Shown here piece after piece: positions 1 through 6,284 of a stretch of 13,316 nucleotides of DNA. A program made the translations under genes and the position numbers. Source of the stretch: Anaerolineales bacterium (GTDB lineage: Bacteria > Chloroflexota > Anaerolineae > Anaerolineales > Villigracilaceae); NCBI GenBank assembly GCA_028689195.1, contig JAQTWR010000032.1, positions 1-13,316 on the forward strand, in the 5' to 3' direction. How positions within the stretch are numbered: position 1 is the stretch's first letter; each line of letters begins with the position of its first letter. Below the pieces are notes generated by a model. That model was not told where the DNA came from, searched no databases, and was given only the letters and a program-made list of their open reading frames with translations.

Positions 1-944
1 CTATCCGCGACTTGGGGAAGCGCCGCCTGTTCGAGCGCGCGATTATACGGCAGCGGAACTTCCTTCTGCGCCACGCGGATAATGGGCGCGTCCACATAAT
101 CAAACGCTTCTTCGTAAATGCGACTGACGATCTTGCTGCCCACGCCGTAGGACTTCCAGCCTTCTTCGACGACGACGGCGCGATTTGTTTTCTTGAATGA
201 TTCAATCACGGGTTCCATATCCAACGGACGCAGTGTGCGCAGGTCAACGATTTCCGCTTCGATGCCTTCTTTGGCGAGTTCGTCCGCGGCTTTCATGGAA
301 AGTTCGAGTCCTTTGCAGTACGTGACAATGGTCAAGTCTTTTCCCGCGCGCTGGATTTTGGATTTTCCGATGGGAATCAAATACTCGCCATCGGGCACTT
401 CTCCGCGCACTTGGTACATCGTCGCGTGTTCGATGAACAAAATCGGGTCGTTGGATCGAATCGCGGATTTGAGCAATCCCTTCGCGTCTTCTGGTGTGCC
501 GGGCGAGACAACCTTCAATCCGGGAAAATGCGCGAAGATCGCGTCGGGCGTTTGCGAGTGCGTCGCGCCGAGTTGCCTTCCGCCGCCGCCGACCGCGCGG
601 ATGACCAGCGGTAACGTAAATTGTCCGCCGAACATGTAATGCAATTTCGCGGCTTGATTGACGATGTAATCCATCGCCGAGAACGCGAAGTTGATGGTCA
701 TCAATTCTGCGATGGGGCGTTGTCCCACCATTGCCGCGCCAATCGCCGCGCCGACAATTGCATTTTCCGCGATGGGCGTATCTTTGACGCGCGCCGCGCC
801 GTACTTGTCATAAAAACCTTTGGTCACGGCATACGTGCCGCCCCAAACGCCGACCTCTTCGCCGAGAATAAAAACAGCGGGATCGAGATCCATTTCTTCC
901 ATAAGAGCTTGCGAGATTGCCTCGCGCATTGTAATTTTTGCCAT
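1..944 (-). CDS. pdhB: Pyruvate/2-oxoacid dehydrogenase E1 component, beta subunit (3' end outside window)
   Basis: The beta subunit of the thiamine-diphosphate-dependent E1 enzyme decarboxylates pyruvate (or acetoin) with the alpha subunit and passes the acyl group to E2. The frame opens at the ATG at 944-942 (M-A-K-I-T-M-R-E-A-I) and stays open for 314 codons to the window edge. It ends in the typical P-Y-N-R-A-L-E-Q-A-A-L-P-Q segment, so about 10-15 C-terminal residues are missing. D-T-P-I-A-E near residues 55-60 carries the glutamate that activates the cofactor in this family. G-G-G-G-R-Q-L-G-A-T-H-S-Q (119-131) is the conserved glycine-rich/His segment. An AGAGGA Shine-Dalgarno lies just upstream of the ATG. 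It follows E1 alpha on the same strand after a 98-nt gap filled by a palindromic repeat. Pyruvate versus acetoin specificity cannot be read from the sequence. Confidence 0.93.
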   Translation of the reverse strand, partial: MAKITMREAISQALMEEMDLDPAVFILGEEVGVWGGTYAVTKGFYDKYGAARVKDTPIAENAIVGAAIGAAMVGQRPIAELMTINFAFSAMDYIVNQAAKLHYMFGGQFTLPLVIRAVGGGGRQLGATHSQTPDAIFAHFPGLKVVSPGTPEDAKGLLKSAIRSNDPILFIEHATMYQVRGEVPDGEYLIPIGKSKIQRAGKDLTIVTYCKGLELSMKAADELAKEGIEAEIVDLRTLRPLDMEPVIESFKKTNRAVVVEEGWKSYGVGSKIVSRIYEEAFDYVDAPIIRVAQKEVPLPYNRALEQAALPQVAD

Positions 945-956
945 GTGTCCTCTTTC

Positions 957-1036
957 GTCATTGCGAGCGGAGCGAAGCAATCTCCACGTTGACGAGGGGA
1001 TTGCTTCGTCGCCGCTACGCGGCTCCTCGCAATGAC
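957..1036. repeat. 80-bp palindromic element (GTCATTGCGAG family), copy 1
   Basis: The ends are perfect 11-bp inverted repeats: GTCATTGCGAG at 957-967 and CTCGCAATGAC at 1026-1036. A second inner inverted pair follows: CGAAGCAATC at 973-982 and GATTGCTTCG at 999-1008. The spacer between outer and inner arms is short on the left and long on the right, opposite to the copy at 2116-2201. It fills almost the whole gap between E1 alpha and E1 beta. Short reading frames across it are artefacts of the repeat. It resembles REP/MITE-like elements found in many copies in bacterial genomes; no transposase is nearby. Confidence 0.85.
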
Positions 1037-1042
1037 AGAATA

Positions 1043-1999
1043 TTAGTCCGCGTAAATATCCGTGAACAATTCTTCCAGCGCGGGTTCGGGACTCGCCTCG
1101 GCGAACTCAACCGACTTCGCTACTTCTTCTTCCACGCGCGCTTCGATCTCGTCCAATTGTTTGCGCGACGCGATTTTCTTATCCAAAAGATATTTGTTGA
1201 AAATACCAATCGGGTCGTTCTCCTGCCACTTCTTTACTTCTTCCGCTTTGCGATAGCGTTCAGGGTCGCCCATCGAGTGACCTCTAAATCGGTAAGTGTC
1301 AATTTCCAGCAAATACGGCTGCGAATTTTCGCGGATGAATTTCATCGCGTCTTTTGCCGCGTCGTAAACCTTCATTACATCCATGCCGTCGGCTTGACCG
1401 TTCTTCATCCCGTAGCCTTCCGCCTTTTGACGAATTTCAGTTACAGCCGAAGCGCGTCCAACGGCGGTTCCCATGCCGTATTGATTATTTTCGCAAACCC
1501 ACAAAACGCGCAAACCCCACGTCTTGGATAAATTCAACGCCTCGTGAAAATATCCGATATTCGTCGCGCCGTCGCCGAACATACAGATCGTAATGTTATC
1601 GTTGCCCGCATATTGATCTCCGAGCGCGAAGCCCGATGCAATGGGCAGGTGACCGCCCACAATGGCATGTCCGCCCCACATATTCTTGGACGTATCCGCC
1701 ATGTGCATCGAACCGCCCTTGCCTTTCGATGTGCCGGTCGCTTTGCCGAGCAATTCCGCCATCACTTCATTGGCAGAGATGCCGCAATTCAACGCCACGC
1801 CATGATCGCGATACGCGGTGATCACGCGGTCGCGGTCTTCGCGCGCCGCGATCAATCCCGTGCTGACCGCTTCCTGTCCGATGTACAAATGCATAAAGCC
1901 GCCGATCTTCCCAGCCTGATACAACTCCGCGCCGCGTTCTTCGAGGCGGCGGATTAAAACCATTTGGTAATACAAATCAATTTGTTGTTCTTTCTTCAT
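1043..1999 (-). CDS. pdhA: Pyruvate/2-oxoacid dehydrogenase E1 component, alpha subunit
   Basis: This 318-residue protein has the usual length for bacterial E1 alpha of the alpha2-beta2 type. The thiamine-diphosphate/Mg motif is clear: G-D-G at 142-144 followed by E-N-N at 170-172. Other family signatures are H-L-Y-I-G-Q-E-A (37-44), K-G-K-G-G-S-M-H (92-99) and R-F-R-G-H-S-M-G-D-P (237-246), the active-site loop. With E1 beta it forms the cytoplasmic enzyme that decarboxylates pyruvate and acetylates lipoyl-E2. The ATG at 1999 has a GGAG seven bases upstream. The gene is first in a minus-strand operon with E1 beta; E2 and E3 genes are not in the window. The acetoin dehydrogenase alpha subunit (AcoA) is very similar, so the substrate is inferred rather than seen. 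Confidence 0.93.
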   Translation of the reverse strand: MKKEQQIDLYYQMVLIRRLEERGAELYQAGKIGGFMHLYIGQEAVSTGLIAAREDRDRVITAYRDHGVALNCGISANEVMAELLGKATGTSKGKGGSMHMADTSKNMWGGHAIVGGHLPIASGFALGDQYAGNDNITICMFGDGATNIGYFHEALNLSKTWGLRVLWVCENNQYGMGTAVGRASAVTEIRQKAEGYGMKNGQADGMDVMKVYDAAKDAMKFIRENSQPYLLEIDTYRFRGHSMGDPERYRKAEEVKKWQENDPIGIFNKYLLDKKIASRKQLDEIEARVEEEVAKSVEFAEASPEPALEELFTDIYAD

Positions 2000-2029
2000 T
2001 ATCTACTCCACTGACAGATTGCAAAAAAT

Positions 2030-2052
2030 AACACCAGAGCGTCTCTGGCGTT
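2030..2052 (-). promoter_or_regulatory. Leader hairpin with U-tract upstream of E1 alpha
   Basis: On the minus strand AACGCCAGAG, a 3-nt loop and CTCTGGTGTT form a 10-bp stem (one G-U pair), followed by A and six T (2028-2023). The shape is that of an intrinsic terminator, but it sits between the predicted promoter and the E1 alpha Shine-Dalgarno. It could be an attenuator, a 5'-end stabilising hairpin, or a block against incoming transcription. No regulatory ligand can be inferred. Confidence 0.6.
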
Positions 2053-2058
2053 CTGTTT

Positions 2059-2087
2059 ATTATAGAGCATTTTAGTCCAAATTTCTA
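2059..2087 (-). promoter_or_regulatory. Predicted promoter of the E1 alpha/beta operon
   Basis: On the minus strand a perfect TATAAT (-10, 2064-2059) is preceded by 17 bases and TAGAAA (2087-2082), which matches TTGACA at four of six positions. The predicted start, about seven bases past the -10, is near 2052, the first base of the leader hairpin. The call rests on motif and spacing only. Confidence 0.5.
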
Positions 2088-2115
2088 TCAATTTCTCTCT
2101 ATTTATTCATTAATC

Positions 2116-2201
2116 GTCATTGCGAGGAGCGCTCTTGTTCTTAGCGACGAAGCAATCTTTGTGGGCGAGGAGATTGCTTCGGGCTTCGCCCTCGCAATGA
2201 C
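2116..2201. repeat. 86-bp palindromic element (GTCATTGCGAG family), copy 2
   Basis: The terminal 11-bp inverted repeats, GTCATTGCGAG (2116-2126) and CTCGCAATGAC (2191-2201), are identical to those of the copy at 957-1036. The inner pair is CGAAGCAATC (2148-2157) and GATTGCTTCG (2172-2181). The long spacer is on the left, so it is inverted relative to copy 1. It occupies most of the divergent region between E1 alpha and the HEAT-repeat gene and ends 29 bases before the HEAT start codon. Confidence 0.85.
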
Positions 2202-2230
2202 GGAAGATATACATGGTGTAAAATACAAGC
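2197..2230 (+). promoter_or_regulatory. Predicted promoter for the leaderless HEAT-repeat gene
   Basis: TAAAAT at 2219-2224 lies so that the expected transcription start coincides with the A of the ATG at 2231, and no Shine-Dalgarno precedes that ATG. The only -35-like sequence at fitting distance is ATGACG (2197-2202, 16-bp spacer, four of six matches), most of which is the terminal repeat of the palindromic element. The -10 geometry is convincing; the -35 is weak. Confidence 0.45.
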
Positions 2231-3370
2231 ATGAACTGGCTGACTGGCTCGAAACAAAACGATATAAAGCGATTGATGACGCATCTTGCGGATTCAACCA
2301 AGCGCGACTCAGCCGCGCGCGAATTGATCTCGCTTGGCGCTGATTCTGCGGCGCCATTAATCGCCGCGCTTCAAACCCAGGACGCAAATTTGATTCCGCT
2401 TTATCAGCAGATTCTTGCCCGAATTCCTTCTGCAACCCCCGAATTGATTCGACAATTCAAGAGCGCGCATCCGCTCGTGCGCGGACGTATTGCGGAGATA
2501 TTCTTCTTCAGCAAAGACAAAGCCGCCATTCCCGCGCTGCTCGAAGCGTTGAAGGGCGAATACTTTACCGTCCGTTCGCGCGCCGCATTTGCTTTGGCAA
2601 ACATGGACGACGCGCGCGTCATCCCATATTTGCTGCCGCTTCTGAAAGACGCCGAAGCCGAAGTCCGCAGCGCCGCGTGTATGTCCATTGCCAAATTCCG
2701 CGACCCTTCAACGTTCGACGATATTGCCAATATTTTGCTCGACGACCCAAAGTTGGAAACGCGTCAATCTGCCGCGCGCGCGTTGGGCGATACGAAACAT
2801 CCCGCCGCAATTCAATATTTAATGGAAGCCCTGCGCGATTCGATTTGGTGGTTCGAGCGCGAACACGCCGTAGCAGATTTGCTAACCGCCATTGAAAAAA
2901 TGGGATATGCGAGCGTCGAGCCGTTGCTCGAATCTCTCGCGGATAAAGAAGCCACCGTCCGCAAGTTTGCCGCGATTGCGTTGGGACAAATCGGCGACCC
3001 GCGCGCCATCGAAGAACTTGGCATGGCGTTATACGACCTGCACAACGAAGTGAGAAAAGCCGCCGCAGATTCGCTTGCGAAGTTCGGCGCGCCGACGATG
3101 GATTATTTTATCGAAGCGCTGCAACACCCCGAGCCGCCCGTTCGTGAGAATGCAGTAATTGGCTTGGCAAAGATTCAAGATGCGCGGGTGGGCGGCGTCT
3201 TAATCGAGGCGCTGCGCGACCCCGAAAGAAATGTCCGCAAGCAGGCTTTGATCGCATTGGACAATTTGCGCGAACGCCGCGCCATTCCCATGTTGCAAGA
3301 GCTCGTGGCGGATCGTTCCGACCGCGAGATGGGCATGTTGGCAAAACAGATTTTGGAAACCTTTAAGTAG
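2231..3370 (+). CDS. HEAT-repeat (PBS-lyase-like) protein
   Basis: The 379-residue protein is made almost wholly of alpha-helical repeats of about 31 residues. Repeat cores are visible as V-R-x-x-A-x-x-A-L-G/A segments, for example R-S-R-A-A-F-A-L-A-N, R-Q-S-A-A-R-A-L-G-D, R-K-F-A-A-I-A-L-G-Q-I-G-D and R-K-A-A-A-D-S-L-A-K-F-G. This is the pattern of PBS-lyase HEAT-like scaffolds, which usually bind other proteins. There is no signal peptide, membrane segment or catalytic domain, so it is probably a cytoplasmic scaffold with unknown partner. Phycobilin lyase activity is unlikely because nothing else here suggests phycobilisomes. The ATG at 2231 has no Shine-Dalgarno but sits seven bases past a -10-like TAAAAT, suggesting a leaderless mRNA. 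It converges with the GH5-like gene, with 12 bases between the stop codons. Confidence 0.85.
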   Translation: MNWLTGSKQNDIKRLMTHLADSTKRDSAARELISLGADSAAPLIAALQTQDANLIPLYQQILARIPSATPELIRQFKSAHPLVRGRIAEIFFFSKDKAAIPALLEALKGEYFTVRSRAAFALANMDDARVIPYLLPLLKDAEAEVRSAACMSIAKFRDPSTFDDIANILLDDPKLETRQSAARALGDTKHPAAIQYLMEALRDSIWWFEREHAVADLLTAIEKMGYASVEPLLESLADKEATVRKFAAIALGQIGDPRAIEELGMALYDLHNEVRKAAADSLAKFGAPTMDYFIEALQHPEPPVRENAVIGLAKIQDARVGGVLIEALRDPERNVRKQALIALDNLRERRAIPMLQELVADRSDREMGMLAKQILETFK

Positions 3371-3392
3371 CAAGGGCGGCTTTTACTTAAAG
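3361..3392. terminator. Symmetric inverted repeat shared by two convergent gene ends
   Basis: CTTTAAGTA (3361-3369) and TACTTAAAG (3384-3392) are perfect 9-bp inverted repeats around a 14-nt loop. They cover the last codons and stops of both the HEAT gene (plus) and the GH5-like gene (minus). It may serve as a bidirectional terminator, though the stem is AT-rich and no strong U-tract follows. Confidence 0.4.
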
Positions 3393-4702
3393 GCGGAAGG
3401 TCGAAGGGTGTTTCGTTCCCAAAAGTTGATAATCACATCGAGCAGGTCGTTATCTACAGCGGCGGTATTTTTCGGGTCGGGACCATAACGGTAGTTCATG
3501 CCGTTTACGCTTTCGCTCCACGGTTTCCAATGCGGATCCCAAACCCAGAAAGCGTGGTTCATCCCGCGCTGTTCAAATAAATCCATTTCATCGCGCATAA
3601 AATCCGCCGCATTGGGAACCCAGCGATTGATTCCATATTCGTTGACGGCGACCGGCGCGCCATACTCGGTTTTGAATTCGTTAATCGGCGCGAGATAATT
3701 TTCCAACCACTGTTGATCAAACGCGTCGGGTTGACCATCCCAATTAAGATCGAACGATCCCGGATAAGTATTCCATGCAGGCGGCTCCTGATGGGTGTAA
3801 CTTTCCTGCGGCTCATATTGATGCACGGTATAAACTATGCGCGGATCGTCCACCGGCTTAAGCCACGGCAGCCAGCGCACTCCGCTCCAGCTCATGCCGC
3901 CGACCAAAATTGGGGTTTGCGAATCCGCTGCGCGAATACCTTCGACAATACGCGGGTAGAAGCGATTCCAATCATAGGTGGTGTCTGCGTATTTGGGATA
4001 GAAATCTGAAGGCTCGTAGATTTCAAACACTACGCCGTTGGAATTTGGTTCGCACATCAGATCGTACCCCGCCACAACCGGGGCGTCGCGGTAGTGTTCC
4101 GCCGTGTACTGCCACATATCAACCCAGGCATCCTGCGCGGATTGATCGCTCCACACTGATTCGATGAGCAAGTCGCGGTCGAACCAATCTCCGGCGCCGT
4201 CGCGGTAGAAGGTGAAATCGCTGCGCCCGGGACCGGTACGAAACGTAATCACCACAAACAAATCCGCCGCTGCCGCCATCTCGATCATGTGGTCGAGGTT
4301 TGCCAGCGCGTTCTCATCCAAAACATATGGCGGACGCTCGGTGAATATTCCCGGGTGCGATAGATTAACGTAATTTGCCCCAAACGCCGCCAGTTCGTTG
4401 AAATCCTCCTGCGTGTATGGCGGACCGATATAACCATCCCCAAGAAATTCATTTCCATCAAGGTCTGGAACCACAATCCGCTGCCAGATGTTGGCGCCGC
4501 GCAGTTGCGTTCCGTTGTTCCAAAGCGACCATTTGTCCAGCGTTGAAGCGGGCGTTTCGGTAAGGGGCAAAGGTGTGGCGGGCGCATCCGGCGGCTGACT
4601 TGCAGGCGGCGTATCTGTTGCCGGTTTGGAACCGGTGGATAATAGGGTGCAGGATAGCAGAAAGACCTCCAATAAACTGGCGAGAGCAATCTTTGAGCGC
4701 AT
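3383..4702 (-). CDS. GH5-like (clan GH-A) glycoside hydrolase lipoprotein
   Basis: The 439-residue protein is probably a lipid-anchored exported glycosidase. Residues 1-18 are a signal peptide ending in the lipobox L-L-S-C (Cys18). A Pro/Thr/Ser-rich tether follows (about 24-54), then a (beta/alpha)8-type domain. The predicted acid/base glutamate is E218 in Y-D-L-M-C-E-P and the nucleophile is E355 in V-A-V-N-E-Y-G; V-H-Q-Y-E-P (293-298) is the usual GH5 histidine strand. Two oddities: the residue before the acid/base is Cys rather than the usual Asn, and residues 318-329 read D-L-N-W-D-G-Q-P-D-A-F-D, a calcium-binding loop pattern. The substrate is unknown; beta-glucan or beta-mannan would be typical. 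The ATG has an AGGAGG four bases upstream and its own strong promoter. It ends the minus-strand run that starts with the thioredoxin-like gene. Confidence 0.85.
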   Translation of the reverse strand: MRSKIALASLLEVFLLSCTLLSTGSKPATDTPPASQPPDAPATPLPLTETPASTLDKWSLWNNGTQLRGANIWQRIVVPDLDGNEFLGDGYIGPPYTQEDFNELAAFGANYVNLSHPGIFTERPPYVLDENALANLDHMIEMAAAADLFVVITFRTGPGRSDFTFYRDGAGDWFDRDLLIESVWSDQSAQDAWVDMWQYTAEHYRDAPVVAGYDLMCEPNSNGVVFEIYEPSDFYPKYADTTYDWNRFYPRIVEGIRAADSQTPILVGGMSWSGVRWLPWLKPVDDPRIVYTVHQYEPQESYTHQEPPAWNTYPGSFDLNWDGQPDAFDQQWLENYLAPINEFKTEYGAPVAVNEYGINRWVPNAADFMRDEMDLFEQRGMNHAFWVWDPHWKPWSESVNGMNYRYGPDPKNTAAVDNDLLDVIINFWERNTLRPSAFK

Positions 4703-4719
4703 ACGACCTCCTGATTAAT

Positions 4720-4748
4720 TTTATAAGGATTCAGGGATGGCTTGTCAA
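4720..4748 (-). promoter_or_regulatory. Promoter of the GH5-like gene
   Basis: On the minus strand TTGACA (4748-4743) is followed by exactly 17 bases and TATAAA (4725-4720). The predicted start is near 4713, giving a leader of about 11 bases that is essentially the AGGAGG Shine-Dalgarno (4712-4707). The GH5-like gene can therefore be transcribed independently of the upstream phosphatase gene, from which no terminator separates it. Confidence 0.75.
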
Positions 4749-4776
4749 GTAGCGCGTGAAATTTTTGTCGAGCAGA

Positions 4777-5694
4777 TTATATCTTCATGGATTTCAGAAT
4801 CGCGGGAGCGACTCCGGTCAGGTCTTTGACGTCTGTCTGAAATTTTCTTCGGGAAGTTTTATCCCCAAATAGCAGCAACGGCACGGGCGCGGAAGTGTGC
4901 TTGCGCGTGGACAAGTCTTCCATGTTGCCGTGATCGGATGTGAGCAGAATCATTCCGTCGTCATCGCGCCAGTTTGCGAGCAGCCCTTTTAGCACGCCGT
5001 CGAAATTTTCCAATTGCCTCGCCGCCGAATCCATATCCTGTTTGTGACCGGCGTAATCGCTCGCCCAATATTCAAAGAAAGAAAAATCATAGCGCTTGGC
5101 GAGTTCCGCGAGTTTTGCGCCCGCTTCTTCCAACTCAAACAGCGGCGAATCGTCTAATTTCATAAATTCGCGCCAGCCTTTGCCGGTGAAATCGGCTGAG
5201 AGGGCGCGCCCTGCGTAAAGGTCGTCTTGCGTAAAAAGGGGAAGTCCCGCGTTTGTCAAAGCGAGCGGGATGGACGAATACAAACGTTTGCCCGAATCAA
5301 TCGCCTCGAAATAGCGGGCGGGATAGGCGTTGAGCAACGCGGCTGTTTTGCCCGCTTTGACTGTCTTCGCGAAGACGGTTTTGCCGTCGAGATATTGCGC
5401 CACTTGGGGGTTGGGTTTGGGGCCATAGTGATAGCCCAATTCGGCGGGGATGTTGATGCCCGTCAGCAATACCGCCTGTCCCGTTGCGGATTGGGGCAAG
5501 CCTTGCACGCCGAGCGACGCGTCAATGGATAGCAACGTGGCGCGTTCGCCTTCAAAGGGCGCGGCGTCTCGAATCATGTTTTGCCCGCCAAGCAGGGAGT
5601 TTAAGTACGGCATAGCCGCGCGCGCGAAGGGATTTTTCTCCGCGTCATTTTCGCCCAAACCAATCCCGTCTAAAAATAAAAACAGAACTTTCAT
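4777..5694 (-). CDS. Alkaline-phosphatase-superfamily metalloenzyme (phosphoglycerate mutase/phosphopentomutase-like)
   Basis: This 305-residue cytoplasmic protein has the full two-metal ligand set of the alkaline phosphatase superfamily: D9 in L-D-G-I-G, a candidate nucleophile T71 in Q-S-A-T-G-Q, D213 and H217 in S-D-Y-A-G-H, D254-H255 in T-S-D-H-G-N-M-E-D, and H266 in R-K-H-T-S-A-P-V-P. The D-H-G-N and H-T-x-x-P-V-P signatures resemble cofactor-independent phosphoglycerate mutase. At 305 residues it is much shorter than that enzyme (about 510) and has no obvious room for its large inserted domain, so the true substrate is open. The ATG at 5694 lies two bases after the methyltransferase stop with only a weak purine-rich site, so translation is probably coupled. 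No signal peptide is seen. Confidence 0.8.
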   Translation of the reverse strand: MKVLFLFLDGIGLGENDAEKNPFARAAMPYLNSLLGGQNMIRDAAPFEGERATLLSIDASLGVQGLPQSATGQAVLLTGINIPAELGYHYGPKPNPQVAQYLDGKTVFAKTVKAGKTAALLNAYPARYFEAIDSGKRLYSSIPLALTNAGLPLFTQDDLYAGRALSADFTGKGWREFMKLDDSPLFELEEAGAKLAELAKRYDFSFFEYWASDYAGHKQDMDSAARQLENFDGVLKGLLANWRDDDGMILLTSDHGNMEDLSTRKHTSAPVPLLLFGDKTSRRKFQTDVKDLTGVAPAILKSMKI

Positions 5695-5696
5695 GT

Positions 5697-6284
5697 TTAC
5701 TTGTCTACTTGTTTTCCCGTTTGCTTACCCCACAACATCCATACGGCTGGGCGATTCTTTTTGTCAAAACTGTCTTTGCGCGAGAGAAGAGTCAAATTTC
5801 GGGATGCGATCAATTCAAAATCCGCGGGGACAAAACCGGGGGCGGAGGGACGCGGTTCGGTTTTGAAGAATCCATATAGTAACCAGAATCCGCTTGGGGT
5901 GAGGATTCTATCCAGTTGAGTCAGATAATCCGCTTTGTTTTGTACGCCGTGAAAGCAGCCAATGTCGAGCGCGAGTTCAAATTGCGTTTTGATATTTTTT
6001 AGTTGGGTTGTGTCGTCAACAAAAAGATTTGCTTCGACGCCCGCGTTTTTGATTTTTCGTTTCGCGTTTTGAATCGCAAGCGGGGCGAAGTCTATGCCCG
6101 TAACCTGCCAGCCCGTTTTCGCCAGCGTGATGACGTTGGTGCCTGTGCCGCAGCCGAGATCAATGGCGCGCGCGGCGGGATGCGTTTGGATGAATTCAAA
6201 AAGTTCGGGCGGGGTGATGCCGCTATCCCAGGTCGGTTTGCGGAAATATGAAAAGTTGAAGGCGAGGCGGCGGAGAAAATTCAT
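5697..6284 (-). CDS. Class I SAM-dependent methyltransferase
   Basis: The 195-residue protein has a Rossmann-type methyltransferase fold. SAM-binding motif I is A-I-D-L-G-C-G-T-G-T-N (40-50); the acidic residue ending strand 2 is in V-T-G-I-D-F-A. The segment R-K-P-T-W-D-S-G-I-T-P-P-E-L (15-28) is the N-terminal signature of small stand-alone methyltransferases related to the TehB/thiopurine-methyltransferase-like group, several of which act on small molecules, including chalcogen compounds. The methyl acceptor cannot be read here. Its ATG overlaps the stop of the thioredoxin-like gene (ATGA, 6284-6281) and its TAA is two bases before the phosphatase-like start, so the three genes are almost certainly one operon. 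Confidence 0.87.
   Translation of the reverse strand: MNFLRRLAFNFSYFRKPTWDSGITPPELFEFIQTHPAARAIDLGCGTGTNVITLAKTGWQVTGIDFAPLAIQNAKRKIKNAGVEANLFVDDTTQLKNIKTQFELALDIGCFHGVQNKADYLTQLDRILTPSGFWLLYGFFKTEPRPSAPGFVPADFELIASRNLTLLSRKDSFDKKNRPAVWMLWGKQTGKQVDK

Noticed and set aside
938..1035. Short plus-strand reading frames with L-R-A-E-R-S-N-like and C-E-R-S-E-A-I-like peptides
   Set aside because: They are translations of the palindromic element, a frequent source of false hypothetical proteins.
957..1036. CRISPR repeat or tRNA-like fold in the palindromic element
   Set aside because: Only two full copies and one half copy are seen, far apart and without regular spacers; the ends are inverted repeats rather than direct ones, and no cloverleaf or anticodon arm can be drawn.
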